From Methanobacteriota archaeon (GTDB lineage Archaea; Thermoplasmatota; Thermoplasmata; RBG-16-68-12; EA-27): a stretch of DNA of 15,381 nucleotides. Location: NCBI GenBank assembly GCA_016207545.1, contig JACQPO010000030.1:1-15381 (forward strand), written 5' to 3'. The position numbers and the translations under genes are program-made. The notes under the pieces are model-generated. The model made no database searches. It was not told where the DNA came from and saw only the letters and a list, made by a program, of their open reading frames with translations. Below are positions 1 through 7,942 of this stretch, piece by piece. Each line of letters opens with the position of its first letter. The stretch's first letter is position 1.

Positions 1-1798
1 CCGCGTCGTCTTTTGCCATCTGACTCACGGTCAGGCGGTGGAGCGTGTCCCATTCGAGCGGGACGAGGGCGCGGAAGGCGATCGTGTGGTTCGCCGCCGT
101 CCACTGGTAGTGTCCAACCGGGATCGGCGTCGTCGCGTTCGCCGTGACGTTCTCCAGGCCGAGGGACGCCTCCGTCGCGGCACGGTCCATCGCGTCGTCG
201 AACGTGAGGACGAACGTCGGTGTCCGGGACACATCCTCGGCGCCCTCGGCAGGCAACGTGCTCACGACAATCGGCGGTGTCCGGTCCGGCTCCGGACGCG
301 TGCGGAACCACGCGAAGAACGAGTCCCCGCCCACGCCGTCGCCGTCGCCGTCCAGTCGGTTCCCGTTCACGTCCCGAACGGTCGCGCCGTCGAGGACGAG
401 CGCGTACTCGGTGTCGAAGCCGAGGCTCGTGGCGGGCGTGTACGCGACGACGTCGTTTCCCCGAGTCCACGCGAACGTCCCGTCCGCGTTGGTCCACGTC
501 CGCATCCCGGACGCGAGGGAGAACCCGTCCTCGACGCTCGTCCGGTTCATGGCCTCGCTGAACGTGAGCGCGATCGCGGTCGTCTCCGCGGCGCCCAGGC
601 TTCCCTTCGGCGGGTCGACCGCCAACACCGTGGGCGACCGCGTGTCCGTGGTCTCGATCGTGAACGCCCAGGCGTAGTCGTCCGCCGGGCTCCCTTCCGA
701 CACGCCGTCCCCGTCCCCATCGAGGAAGAAGCCGGCGGCGTCCTGCACCCGGGACGCGTTGAGGCGGACCGTGAACGTCCGCGCGAACGCGAAGTTGTCG
801 TACGGGTTGAACACGACCGCATCGTCCGCGAAGTTAAGGCTCTTCCACGCAAGCGTCCCGTTGTCCTGCGTCCACTTCGACGTACCGTCCGTGTACGAGA
901 ACGCCCACGCGACGGACGTGCGGTTCATGGCCTCCGAGAACCGGATCTCGACGTTCGCGCTCACCGCCACGTTCGTGGAGGCCGCACCCGGCGTTGTCGC
1001 CCACACGCGCGGCGGGTTCACGTCCACTTCCGTGACAAACGAGGCGACGTAGTCGTCCCCGCCCCGTCCATCTCCGTCCCCGTCGAGCGCATTTCCCGCC
1101 AAGTCGCGGGCCGCGGCGCCCTTCACGCGCACCGTGTAGTACGTGCCGTAGGCGAAGGCGAGGGGCGGGTCTAGCCGCAGGACCGCGCCGTCCGCTTCCC
1201 ACGTGAGTATCCGCGGGACTGGCGGGGAGACGGAGAGGGCGGACTCCACAGACGCGGTATCCATCCGTTCGCTGAATTGGAGTTCGAGGACGGACGTCAC
1301 CGCGACCCCTTCGCTCCCGGGCGTCGGGACCGCGTTGAGGACCTGCGGCGACTCCCGATCCTCCGTCACGAATGTCCACGCGAGGAGGTCGTCGGGCACC
1401 TCCCCGCCAACCCCGTCCCCGTCCTGATCGAGCGCGAAGTCGCCGCCCGCGTCCGTGGCGGTCGGCCACACGAGGACCGTGTAGCTCGTCGCGGACCGAA
1501 GGGGGAACAAGGGCGTCGCGACGGACTGGTAAGGCGCGATGAGGGAGTCAAACCACGCGAACGAATCCGAGCGCCACACGGCGTCCCCGTTCGCCTCCGT
1601 GAACACGAACGCGGACCGCACGGACCCCGCGTCCATGCGCATGGACCATTCGATCGCGATCACCGTGTCGAGCGGCACGTCCGTGCCCGTCGGGGACCAT
1701 GAGATCGCCTCGGGATAGGGGCCCGCGCCGCGCACCGTTGCGAGCGCGCTCGCCGCGAGGACGACGGCGACGAAAACGGCTGCCCTGAGATGGATCAT
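1..1798 (-). CDS. Secreted Ig-like (Big_5-type) repeat protein, N-terminal part, truncated by window edge
   Basis: An open minus-strand frame runs from ATG at 1798 to the left edge without a stop, giving the first 599 residues. Residues 1-25 look like a signal peptide (basic start, then a long Val/Ala/Leu stretch). What follows is about five Ig-like units of 110-125 residues, each opening with a TPxxG/PPxxG-like turn and a F-S-E-x-M-x-R-T-S-V type strand; this peptide is nearly identical at about 287-296 and 413-422. Four units contain an acidic D-x-D-G-D-G loop (about 124-133, 239-248, 360-369, 483-492) resembling calcium-binding loops. Several N-x-S/T sequons (for example 292, 313, 347, 418, 550, 554, 570) would suit archaeal glycosylation. 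This is the pattern of Big_5 cell-surface or S-layer-associated adhesins. No enzyme domain is visible in this part; the missing C-terminus could hold a membrane anchor or another domain. GGAG lies 8-9 nt before the ATG, supporting the start. Confidence 0.85.
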   Translation of the reverse strand, partial: MIHLRAAVFVAVVLAASALATVRGAGPYPEAISWSPTGTDVPLDTVIAIEWSMRMDAGSVRSAFVFTEANGDAVWRSDSFAWFDSLIAPYQSVATPLFPLRSATSYTVLVWPTATDAGGDFALDQDGDGVGGEVPDDLLAWTFVTEDRESPQVLNAVPTPGSEGVAVTSVLELQFSERMDTASVESALSVSPPVPRILTWEADGAVLRLDPPLAFAYGTYYTVRVKGAAARDLAGNALDGDGDGRGGDDYVASFVTEVDVNPPRVWATTPGAASTNVAVSANVEIRFSEAMNRTSVAWAFSYTDGTSKWTQDNGTLAWKSLNFADDAVVFNPYDNFAFARTFTVRLNASRVQDAAGFFLDGDGDGVSEGSPADDYAWAFTIETTDTRSPTVLAVDPPKGSLGAAETTAIALTFSEAMNRTSVEDGFSLASGMRTWTNADGTFAWTRGNDVVAYTPATSLGFDTEYALVLDGATVRDVNGNRLDGDGDGVGGDSFFAWFRTRPEPDRTPPIVVSTLPAEGAEDVSRTPTFVLTFDDAMDRAATEASLGLENVTANATTPIPVGHYQWTAANHTIAFRALVPLEWDTLHRLTVSQMAKDDA

Positions 1799-1837
1799 CG
1801 GCGGCTCCGAGGAGGCGGTCGATTCCCCCCGCGCGGA

Positions 1838-1843
1838 CTTAAG
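1838..1843 (-). promoter_or_regulatory. Possible TATA-like element of the surface protein gene
   Basis: CTTAAG, within TCCTTAAGT on the minus strand, lies about 42 nt before the ATG at 1798. That would put a transcript start near 1814 and leave a leader of about 16 nt containing the GGAG ribosome site. It is the most AT-rich hexamer in an otherwise GC-rich stretch, but the match to an archaeal TATA box is weak. Confidence 0.3.
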
Positions 1844-1896
1844 GATTCTAGTTCAGCCTTGGAATCGTATGCCCCGCGCCTCCCGCCCTCGTTTCG

Positions 1897-1912
1897 GCAA
1901 AAAGCTTTTTGC
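1897..1912. promoter_or_regulatory. 16-bp perfect palindrome in the lhr promoter region
   Basis: GCAAAAAGCTTTTTGC is a perfect 16-bp inverted repeat with no loop. It sits 49-64 nt before the preferred GTG start of the helicase. Its A/T core is where a TATA box would be expected if the transcript began near 1930-1935, so it may combine a promoter element with a dimeric regulator site. An alternative, longer frame of the helicase starting at 1869 would place it inside coding sequence, but the ribosome site at 1951 argues against that start. Confidence 0.45.
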
Positions 1913-1950
1913 GTCACCGTGCACTGTCCCGTGTTTTCCGAGTGCCCCAC

Positions 1951-1956
1951 GAGGGA
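1951..1956 (+). promoter_or_regulatory. lhr: Ribosome binding site deciding the lhr start
   Basis: GAGGGA ends 5 nt before GTG 1962. It supports that codon over the upstream in-frame ATG at 1869, whose extra 31 residues (rich in Pro, Arg and Cys) do not look like the start of the helicase fold and would overlap the palindrome at 1897-1912. Confidence 0.5.
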
Positions 1957-1961
1957 ATACC

Positions 1962-4900
1962 GTGATACGGAAGGTGCGAACAGCGGCGGGCCGGGACGAG
2001 GTCCTCGCCCTCTTGGAGCCCCTCGTCCGCCTCTGGTTCGGGGGCAAGTTCGCGACCCTCACGGAGCCCCAGGCGTACGCGGTCCCCCTCATCCACGCCC
2101 TGAAGAACGTCCTCGTGTCGTCCCCCACGGGGTCCGGGAAGACCCTGACCGCGTTCCTCACGGTCCTCAACGAGCTGTACGCGCTGCAGAAGAAGGGCAA
2201 GCTGGAGGACCGCATCTACTGCGTGTACGTGAGCCCGCTGAAGGCGCTCGCGAACGACATCAACCGGAACCTCGAGGAACCGCTGCGGGAGATGCGGGCG
2301 CTCTCGGAGGAGACCGGCGAGGACGCGCCGGAAATCCGCGTCGCGGTGCGCTCCGGGGACACGAGCGCGAACGAGCGGCAGCGGCAGGCGCGGAAGCCGC
2401 CCCACATCTTCATCACGACCCCCGAGAGCCTCGCGATCGTCCTGAGCGCCCCGAAGTTTCGGGAAAAGTTCGACGGCGTCCAATGGGTCATCGTGGACGA
2501 GATCCACGAGGTGTGCTCGAGCAAGCGCGGCGCCCTGCTCAGCGTGACCCTCGAACGGCTGCAGGAGAACATCGGCCGCGAGTTCACCCGCATCGGGCTG
2601 AGCGCGACGATCGCCCCAATCGAGGAGGTCGCGAGGTTCCTCGCGGGGTATCGGGACGGGAAGCTGCGGGAGATGCACGTCGTCGAGGTCGAGTCGCGGA
2701 AATCCCTCGACCTGTCCGTCGTGTGTCCCGTGCGGGACCTCACGGAGGTCGACATGGAGTCCGCGAGCGCGCGGATGTACGCGTTGCTCAGCGACCTCAT
2801 CGAGGAGCATCGCACGACGCTCATCTTCACGAACACCCGCTCCGGGACGGAGCACGTCTCGTTCAAGCTCAAGGAGCGCGGGGTGGAGAACCTCGAGGCC
2901 CACCACGGGTCCCTGTCGAAGGTGACGCGGCTCGACGTGGAGGAGAAGCTGAAGCAGGGACTGCTGAAGGCCGCGGTCTCGAGCACGAGCCTGGAGCTCG
3001 GGATCGACATCGGGTACATCGACCTCGTCGTCCAGATCGGGAGCCCGAAGAGCGTCGCGAAGGGGCTGCAGCGGATCGGCCGCGCGGGACACGCGTACGG
3101 GGAGACGAGCCGCGGGCGGCTCGTCGTCTTCGAGCCGTGGGACCTCGTGGAGTGCACGGCACTCGTGAAGGCGGCGTATGACAACCGGATCGACCGTGTG
3201 GACATCCCGCGGAACAACCTCGACGTGCTCGCCCAGGTCCTCGTTGGCATGTCCCTCGAGAAGCGGTGGGAGGCGAAGGAGGCGTACGCCCTCGCGCGGC
3301 GCTCGTACGCGTACCACGACCTCCCGTGGAAGGACTTCGAGTCCGTCCTGAACTATCTCGCGAGCCGGAACCCGGATGTCCGCGTGTACGCGAAGATTTG
3401 GTACGACCCGGAGGAGGGCCGGCTCGGCAAGAAGCGGGACGCGCGGATGATCTACTTCACGAACGTCGGCACGATCCCAGAGGAGGGCACGTACCACGTC
3501 GTGAACGAGCGGGGGACGCCGCTCGGGGAGTTGAGCGAGGGGTTCGTGGAGTACCTGAAGCCGAACGACGTGTTCGTCCTCGGCGGCCGCACGTACCAGT
3601 TCCTCCGCGCCCGCGGGATGACCGTGTACGTGAAGGACGCCGCGGGGCGACGGCCGACCGTGCCGTCGTGGACCGGCGAGATGCTTCCGCGGTCGTTCGA
3701 CCTGTCCCTCCTCGTCGGCCAGTTCCGCGGTGACCTCGCGGAGACGATCGACAAGGAAGGAGAGGACGCGGCGATCGCGTGGCTCATGGAGAACTACCGG
3801 GTCGATGCGGGGAGCGCGCGGTCCCTCGTCTCGTACGTGCAGGAGCAACGGTCCGTAATCTCGGACCTGCCGACGGACAAACAGCTCCTCATCGAAGGGT
3901 ACGTGGACGTGAAGGGGAACCGGAACATCATCTTCCACTTCCCGTTTGGCCGGCGGACGAACGACGCGCTCAGCCGCGCGTACGCGTTCAAGCTGACGCA
4001 GCAACTGAAGGCGAACGTCCGCGTGAGCGTGACGGACGACAACTTCATGGTTACGGTCCCGAAGCGGGTCTCCCTCGAAGGGATCGAGAAGCTCCTCCGG
4101 AGCGAGGAGCTCGAGGACGTCTTGAAGCGCGCGGTCCGGAACACGGAGCTGTTCAAACAGCGGTTCCGCCATTGCGCGACGCGTTCGTTCATGATCCTCC
4201 GGTCGTACAAGGGCCGGGAGGTGAGCATCGGCCGCCAGCAGATGCGGTCCCAGCGAGTGCTCGACTGGCTCCACGAGATCGAGGACTTCCCCGTGATCCG
4301 CGAGACGTACAACGAGATCCTGAACATGGTCATGGACCTGAGCCACGCGCGCCAGGTCCTCGAGGGGATAGAGCGGGGCGAGCTGGCGGTGAAGCACAGC
4401 GACTTCTCCCCGCTCCCCAGTCCGTTTGCCCACAACGTCGTGCTCGTGGGGATGAGCGACATCGTCCTCATGGAGGACCGCACGGTCCTGCTCCGCGAAC
4501 TGCACCGCGAGATCCTGAGGAAGGTGTTACCGCCGGATCAGATCGAGGGCGTACAGTTCCAAGAGCAGGAGGTCCGCGAGTACTTCCGCCGCAAGCTTCC
4601 GAGAATCACGCGGAAGGAGGACATCCTCGACTTCGTCGAGCGGGTCGGCGCCGCGAATCTGCTCCAGCAGAAGGGTCCGAACGTGTTCGACCACGCGTCC
4701 GTTCCGTTCCCCGAGGTCCGCAAGTGGGCCGGGGAGCTCATGGAGGAGGGCAAGGTTGAGACCGTGTGGACCCCGAAGGGGATCTTGTGGGCCCTGCGGG
4801 ACGAGGTACCCGTCTACGCGGCCGTGTACCCGCAGAAGTCCCGCCTGAAGCCCGCGGAGGAGAAGGTGCTCCAGCTCATCCGGGCGGGGCCGATTACCCA

Positions 4901-7388
4901 CAAAGACCTCCTCCGGCGGACGAAGATGGGAAAGGACGCGCTGAGCGAGGTCGTGCGGAAGCTCGAGCGATCGTTCGTCGTCCACCGCCGCGGGGTGGAG
5001 GAGACCGTCTATCACGTCCGCGACGTGCGGCGGGAGGAGTACGAGAAGGCGCTCGACCGAATCCTGCTCCGCCACCTGGAGGTGAACGGGCCGCTCACCG
5101 CGCAGGACCTCGCGTTCGCCATCGACCTCGAGCCGGAGCTCGTCGGCGAGGCGCTCAAGGATTTGGAGAACGAGGGCGCGGTCGCGTCCGGCCATTTCGT
5201 GCTCGGGGAGGATTACCAGTACCTGCTCGCGAAGGACCTCGCGAAGCTCCAGGCGCGGGGGGAGACCCGCCGCGTCGTGGACGAGGCCGTTGTGAAGGCG
5301 TTCCTCATGGGGAAGCAGCTCCGCCCGTTCCGCGACATCGACGACTACTTCGACACGTTCCTCGAGGCCGGCATGGTGTGCGACATCGCAGCCCGCATCC
5401 CCGAGTTCCGGTGGGAGGATTGGCTGGAAAAGCGCGCGGCCGAGGAAATCCTGGAGGGCCGCTTCGTCGCGGGTCGCGTCCGGTACGTGCGGGCGAAGGA
5501 TGTGCAGCTCTTCCTGTCCGCGTACCCGCGGGAGCCGATCACGACGTTCGAGGAAAAGGTGCTCAACGTGATCCGGAACAACCCGCAGGGCCTCGACCTG
5601 TACGAGATCGCGAATCGCTTAAACGAGGACGTCCAGGCGGTCAAGGAGGCGCTCGAGAAGTTGGACTGGGAGGTATACCTGATCCGGAAGTTCCACGGGC
5701 AGGACGCGTGGGCGTCCCGGAACGTGTACGTCCCGTTCGAGGCGGAACCGGAGATCGAGGAGGCGAAGGCGGAGGAGATGCTCGTCCGCCACTTCCTGAA
5801 GGCGTACGGGCCGGCACCGTTCAGCGCGATCAAGGAGTACACGCGGTTCCGGTGGGACGACTTGGAGGCGCTCGTCGACCGGCTTGAGTCCCGCAGCTTC
5901 GTGGAGCGGATCCTCGTCACGGGCGGCCGGGGCGAGGAGGAGATGATCGTCCTCAAGGAGGAGGTCGGCGCCCTCGAGGCGACGAAGCCGGGGAGCGTGC
6001 GGGACGGCACGCGGATCCTGTCCCTCCTCGACCCGTGGGTCCAGGGCCTGTGGGCGCAAATCGCCGCGAAGTGGGGGGAGGGGTGGTTCTACCTCGTCGT
6101 GCGAGACGGGGAGCTCGCGGGCATGATCGAGAAGTGGGAGATGTCCGGCGCGGTCGAGCTGCGGGAGATCGACCTCGTAGACCCGGCGACGTTGCCCGAC
6201 GTGCTCGGGGCGGTGGACCGGATGATGGAGTACTACCGCCAGCGGCGGTTCGAGGTCGTGCGCGTGACGCAGGCGCTCCGCGCGCCCGTGCCGGAACTCC
6301 CGGAGGGCGCGTTGCAGGCGTTCGCGCAGGCGGGGTACCGCCGGCTCGGCGACTTCCTCGCGAAGGGCGACTTCGTCCCCGTCGACTTCACCCCGGAGGA
6401 CGCGACCGCGTACGTGTTCTGGCGGCAAGGACTCCACCCGGGACACCAGTTCGCGGACCCAGTGGAGGCCGCGGAGGCGCTCGGCGGCCTCCGTTCCGAC
6501 TACGCCACCCGCCTGCGCGCGCGTGCGTTCGCGTCCCTCGAGAAGCTCCACCGGCGGGACGCCTTGTTCAAGGGCAGCGGGATCCCCGCGTACGTGTCGT
6601 ATAGCACCCTCGAGCAACTCGGGCTGTTCCAGAAGGCGAAGGGCGCGAGGCTCACCGCTGCGACGAAACAGGTCCTCGCCGTCGTACGGCAGGAGGGGCC
6701 CGCGACCCGCATGCGGATCCACCAGGAGTCGCCGCTCGGATATGCCGCCACGGCGGCGGCGCTCAAGACGCTCATGGAAGGGAACTACGTGACGCGGGAC
6801 GCGGCGAACCGATACCTCGTCGTGCCGGCCCCGAGGCTCGACGCCGCGAAGGCGCGGCGGGAGGTGCTGCGGATGATGTTCCACGCATTCGGAATGTTCA
6901 GCGCGGAGAACCTCGCGGCGTACACGCGATTCGAGTACGCCATGGGCGAGGTGCGCACGGTTCTGCGGGAGTTCGAGGACGAGGGGTTCCTCGTGAAGGG
7001 GTTCTTCGTCCGCGGGGAGCGCACGCTGTACTGGATGCTCCGGGAGGACCTCGACCTCGTCGGCAAGGTGCGGTTCGACGGGCGGTTCGTGCTGACCCCG
7101 CTCGACAACCTCTCCCTGTACCTGCGTCGCGCGATGGCGGAGAAGTGGGGGCTTGGGGTCGCGTACGTGCTGTTCGACGGCCCCCAACCGGTGGCGGCGT
7201 TCAAGGCGAAGCGACGGAAGTGGGAGTTCGTCGTCACGGAGTTCGTCGGCGATGCCCGCGCGTGGTCGATCGTCGAGGAGTTCGCGGAGGCCAACGAGGT
7301 CCAGGTCACGGAGAAGTCGACCCGGATCGCGGACGAGGAGGTCATGGAGTGGTACGAGAAGATGTACGGAAAGGGCGGGGCGAAATGA
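1962..7388 (+). CDS. lhr: Giant Lhr-family superfamily 2 DNA/RNA helicase
   Basis: About 1,808 aa from GTG 1962. All SF2 motifs are visible: Walker A SSPTGSGKT (about 52-60), Ia SPLKALAND, Ib TPESL, Walker B DEIH (179-182), SAT (214-216), IV IFTNTRSG, V STSLELGIDIG (341-351) and VI QRIGRAGH (370-377). The DEIH box, the LELGIDIG form and the following winged-helix and Lhr-specific region to about residue 875 identify an Lhr core. ATP-dependent 3'-to-5' translocation and unwinding of DNA or RNA:DNA hybrids is known for this family, with roles in repair or RNA handling. The remaining 930 residues hold several winged-helix-like units and two related modules near 1350-1440 and 1704-1795. Archaeal Lhr cores are usually about 850-950 aa and E. 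coli Lhr is about 1,540 aa, so this is a long-form protein with an even longer tail. The stop is 1 nt from the stop of the convergent gene. The family call is very secure; the start is less so. Confidence 0.95.
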   Translation: MIRKVRTAAGRDEVLALLEPLVRLWFGGKFATLTEPQAYAVPLIHALKNVLVSSPTGSGKTLTAFLTVLNELYALQKKGKLEDRIYCVYVSPLKALANDINRNLEEPLREMRALSEETGEDAPEIRVAVRSGDTSANERQRQARKPPHIFITTPESLAIVLSAPKFREKFDGVQWVIVDEIHEVCSSKRGALLSVTLERLQENIGREFTRIGLSATIAPIEEVARFLAGYRDGKLREMHVVEVESRKSLDLSVVCPVRDLTEVDMESASARMYALLSDLIEEHRTTLIFTNTRSGTEHVSFKLKERGVENLEAHHGSLSKVTRLDVEEKLKQGLLKAAVSSTSLELGIDIGYIDLVVQIGSPKSVAKGLQRIGRAGHAYGETSRGRLVVFEPWDLVECTALVKAAYDNRIDRVDIPRNNLDVLAQVLVGMSLEKRWEAKEAYALARRSYAYHDLPWKDFESVLNYLASRNPDVRVYAKIWYDPEEGRLGKKRDARMIYFTNVGTIPEEGTYHVVNERGTPLGELSEGFVEYLKPNDVFVLGGRTYQFLRARGMTVYVKDAAGRRPTVPSWTGEMLPRSFDLSLLVGQFRGDLAETIDKEGEDAAIAWLMENYRVDAGSARSLVSYVQEQRSVISDLPTDKQLLIEGYVDVKGNRNIIFHFPFGRRTNDALSRAYAFKLTQQLKANVRVSVTDDNFMVTVPKRVSLEGIEKLLRSEELEDVLKRAVRNTELFKQRFRHCATRSFMILRSYKGREVSIGRQQMRSQRVLDWLHEIEDFPVIRETYNEILNMVMDLSHARQVLEGIERGELAVKHSDFSPLPSPFAHNVVLVGMSDIVLMEDRTVLLRELHREILRKVLPPDQIEGVQFQEQEVREYFRRKLPRITRKEDILDFVERVGAANLLQQKGPNVFDHASVPFPEVRKWAGELMEEGKVETVWTPKGILWALRDEVPVYAAVYPQKSRLKPAEEKVLQLIRAGPITHKDLLRRTKMGKDALSEVVRKLERSFVVHRRGVEETVYHVRDVRREEYEKALDRILLRHLEVNGPLTAQDLAFAIDLEPELVGEALKDLENEGAVASGHFVLGEDYQYLLAKDLAKLQARGETRRVVDEAVVKAFLMGKQLRPFRDIDDYFDTFLEAGMVCDIAARIPEFRWEDWLEKRAAEEILEGRFVAGRVRYVRAKDVQLFLSAYPREPITTFEEKVLNVIRNNPQGLDLYEIANRLNEDVQAVKEALEKLDWEVYLIRKFHGQDAWASRNVYVPFEAEPEIEEAKAEEMLVRHFLKAYGPAPFSAIKEYTRFRWDDLEALVDRLESRSFVERILVTGGRGEEEMIVLKEEVGALEATKPGSVRDGTRILSLLDPWVQGLWAQIAAKWGEGWFYLVVRDGELAGMIEKWEMSGAVELREIDLVDPATLPDVLGAVDRMMEYYRQRRFEVVRVTQALRAPVPELPEGALQAFAQAGYRRLGDFLAKGDFVPVDFTPEDATAYVFWRQGLHPGHQFADPVEAAEALGGLRSDYATRLRARAFASLEKLHRRDALFKGSGIPAYVSYSTLEQLGLFQKAKGARLTAATKQVLAVVRQEGPATRMRIHQESPLGYAATAAALKTLMEGNYVTRDAANRYLVVPAPRLDAAKARREVLRMMFHAFGMFSAENLAAYTRFEYAMGEVRTVLREFEDEGFLVKGFFVRGERTLYWMLREDLDLVGKVRFDGRFVLTPLDNLSLYLRRAMAEKWGLGVAYVLFDGPQPVAAFKAKRRKWEFVVTEFVGDARAWSIVEEFAEANEVQVTEKSTRIADEEVMEWYEKMYGKGGAK

Positions 7389-7389
7389 C

Positions 7390-7692
7390 CTATCGCTTCG
7401 TCCGCCGTTGGCTCCGCGTCTCGAAGGACAGGTGAATCCCGCCCGCGGACACGCCCGGGCTCACGACCGTCTGGTCCTCCATGCGGTCCCGCGTGCCGGG
7501 GCCGACTTCGGCGCTCACCTCGATTGGGTTCCGCCGCAGCTCTGCCCGGAAGAATGCGTACGCGGCGACCGCGAACGCGACCGCCAACAGGAAGACGAAC
7601 CCGTGGCGGATCGCGATCCACCCGACGAACGCGAGGAATGCCGCCAACGTGAGGAGTCGGGTGCCGAGGCGCAGCTGCGCGTCCGTGAACAC
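7390..7692 (-). CDS. Small two-helix membrane protein of unknown function
   Basis: A 100-aa protein starting at GTG 7692. It has two hydrophobic segments, about residues 12-29 and 32-48, separated by a short R-H-G turn. A 50-residue polar, basic tail (ending R-R-T-K-R) follows. The hairpin shape with both termini probably cytoplasmic is typical of small accessory membrane proteins, but I recognise no family. It is the last gene of a unit with the zinc ribbon (25 nt upstream) and the membrane regulator. I see no strong Shine-Dalgarno before the GTG, so the exact start is uncertain, although no better in-frame start is apparent. GC-rich third positions match the neighbours. It may be a partner of the regulator at the membrane; that is inference from position only. 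Confidence 0.7.
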   Translation of the reverse strand: MFTDAQLRLGTRLLTLAAFLAFVGWIAIRHGFVFLLAVAFAVAAYAFFRAELRRNPIEVSAEVGPGTRDRMEDQTVVSPGVSAGGIHLSFETRSQRRTKR

Positions 7693-7717
7693 GACGAACC
7701 GACCGAGCGCGCGCTTA

Positions 7718-7942
7718 TCAGCCTTCCGCCGCGCGCGGCGCGGCTTCCCGGATGACCGTGAGGCTCAGCCCGTCGAGGACGACGAGCGCCTTGCACTTGA
7801 AGCACCGCACGCCTTCCCACGGGTCCGCGCTTTCCTTGGGTCGGATCTCGAGGCGTGCGCCGCGGCAATGGGGACATTCGAAGGAGAGGGACAGTGCCCG
7901 TCCCTTCATCCGGTCCAATGTGTATTTCTCGATCCGCGTCAC
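7718..7942 (-). CDS. Small zinc-ribbon protein, translationally coupled to the membrane regulator
   Basis: A 74-aa protein with two Cys pairs, C23-P-H-C26 and C47-F-K-C50, spaced as in a one-zinc ribbon. The start is GTG 7942, which overlaps the TGA of the upstream regulator in GTGA. GGAG lies 8 nt before it, inside the end of the regulator gene, so translational coupling is likely. A later ATG at 7909 would still leave the ribbon intact but has no such support. Residues outside the ribbon are mostly beta-prone, with an Ala-rich end. Small zinc ribbons in archaea act as nucleic-acid or protein-interaction modules. Nothing in the sequence gives a specific role. The overlap argues that it is made in fixed ratio with the regulator and may bind it. 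Confidence 0.8.
   Translation of the reverse strand: MTRIEKYTLDRMKGRALSLSFECPHCRGARLEIRPKESADPWEGVRCFKCKALVVLDGLSLTVIREAAPRAAEG

Noticed and set aside
38..1174. 378-codon plus-strand frame near the left end
   Set aside because: The Arg-rich product mirrors the repeat protein encoded on the minus strand, which has a signal peptide, conserved repeats and an intact frame.
1869..1961. Upstream ATG start for the helicase
   Set aside because: GAGGGA precedes GTG 1962 at good distance, and the extra 31 residues span the palindrome and are unlike an Lhr N-terminus. It is kept only as a less likely alternative.
1914..4505. 863-codon open frame antisense to the helicase
   Set aside because: High GC leaves few stop codons in the antisense frame. 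The product is a low-complexity mix rich in Arg, Val, Asp, His and Leu with no domain, while the plus strand has every SF2 motif.
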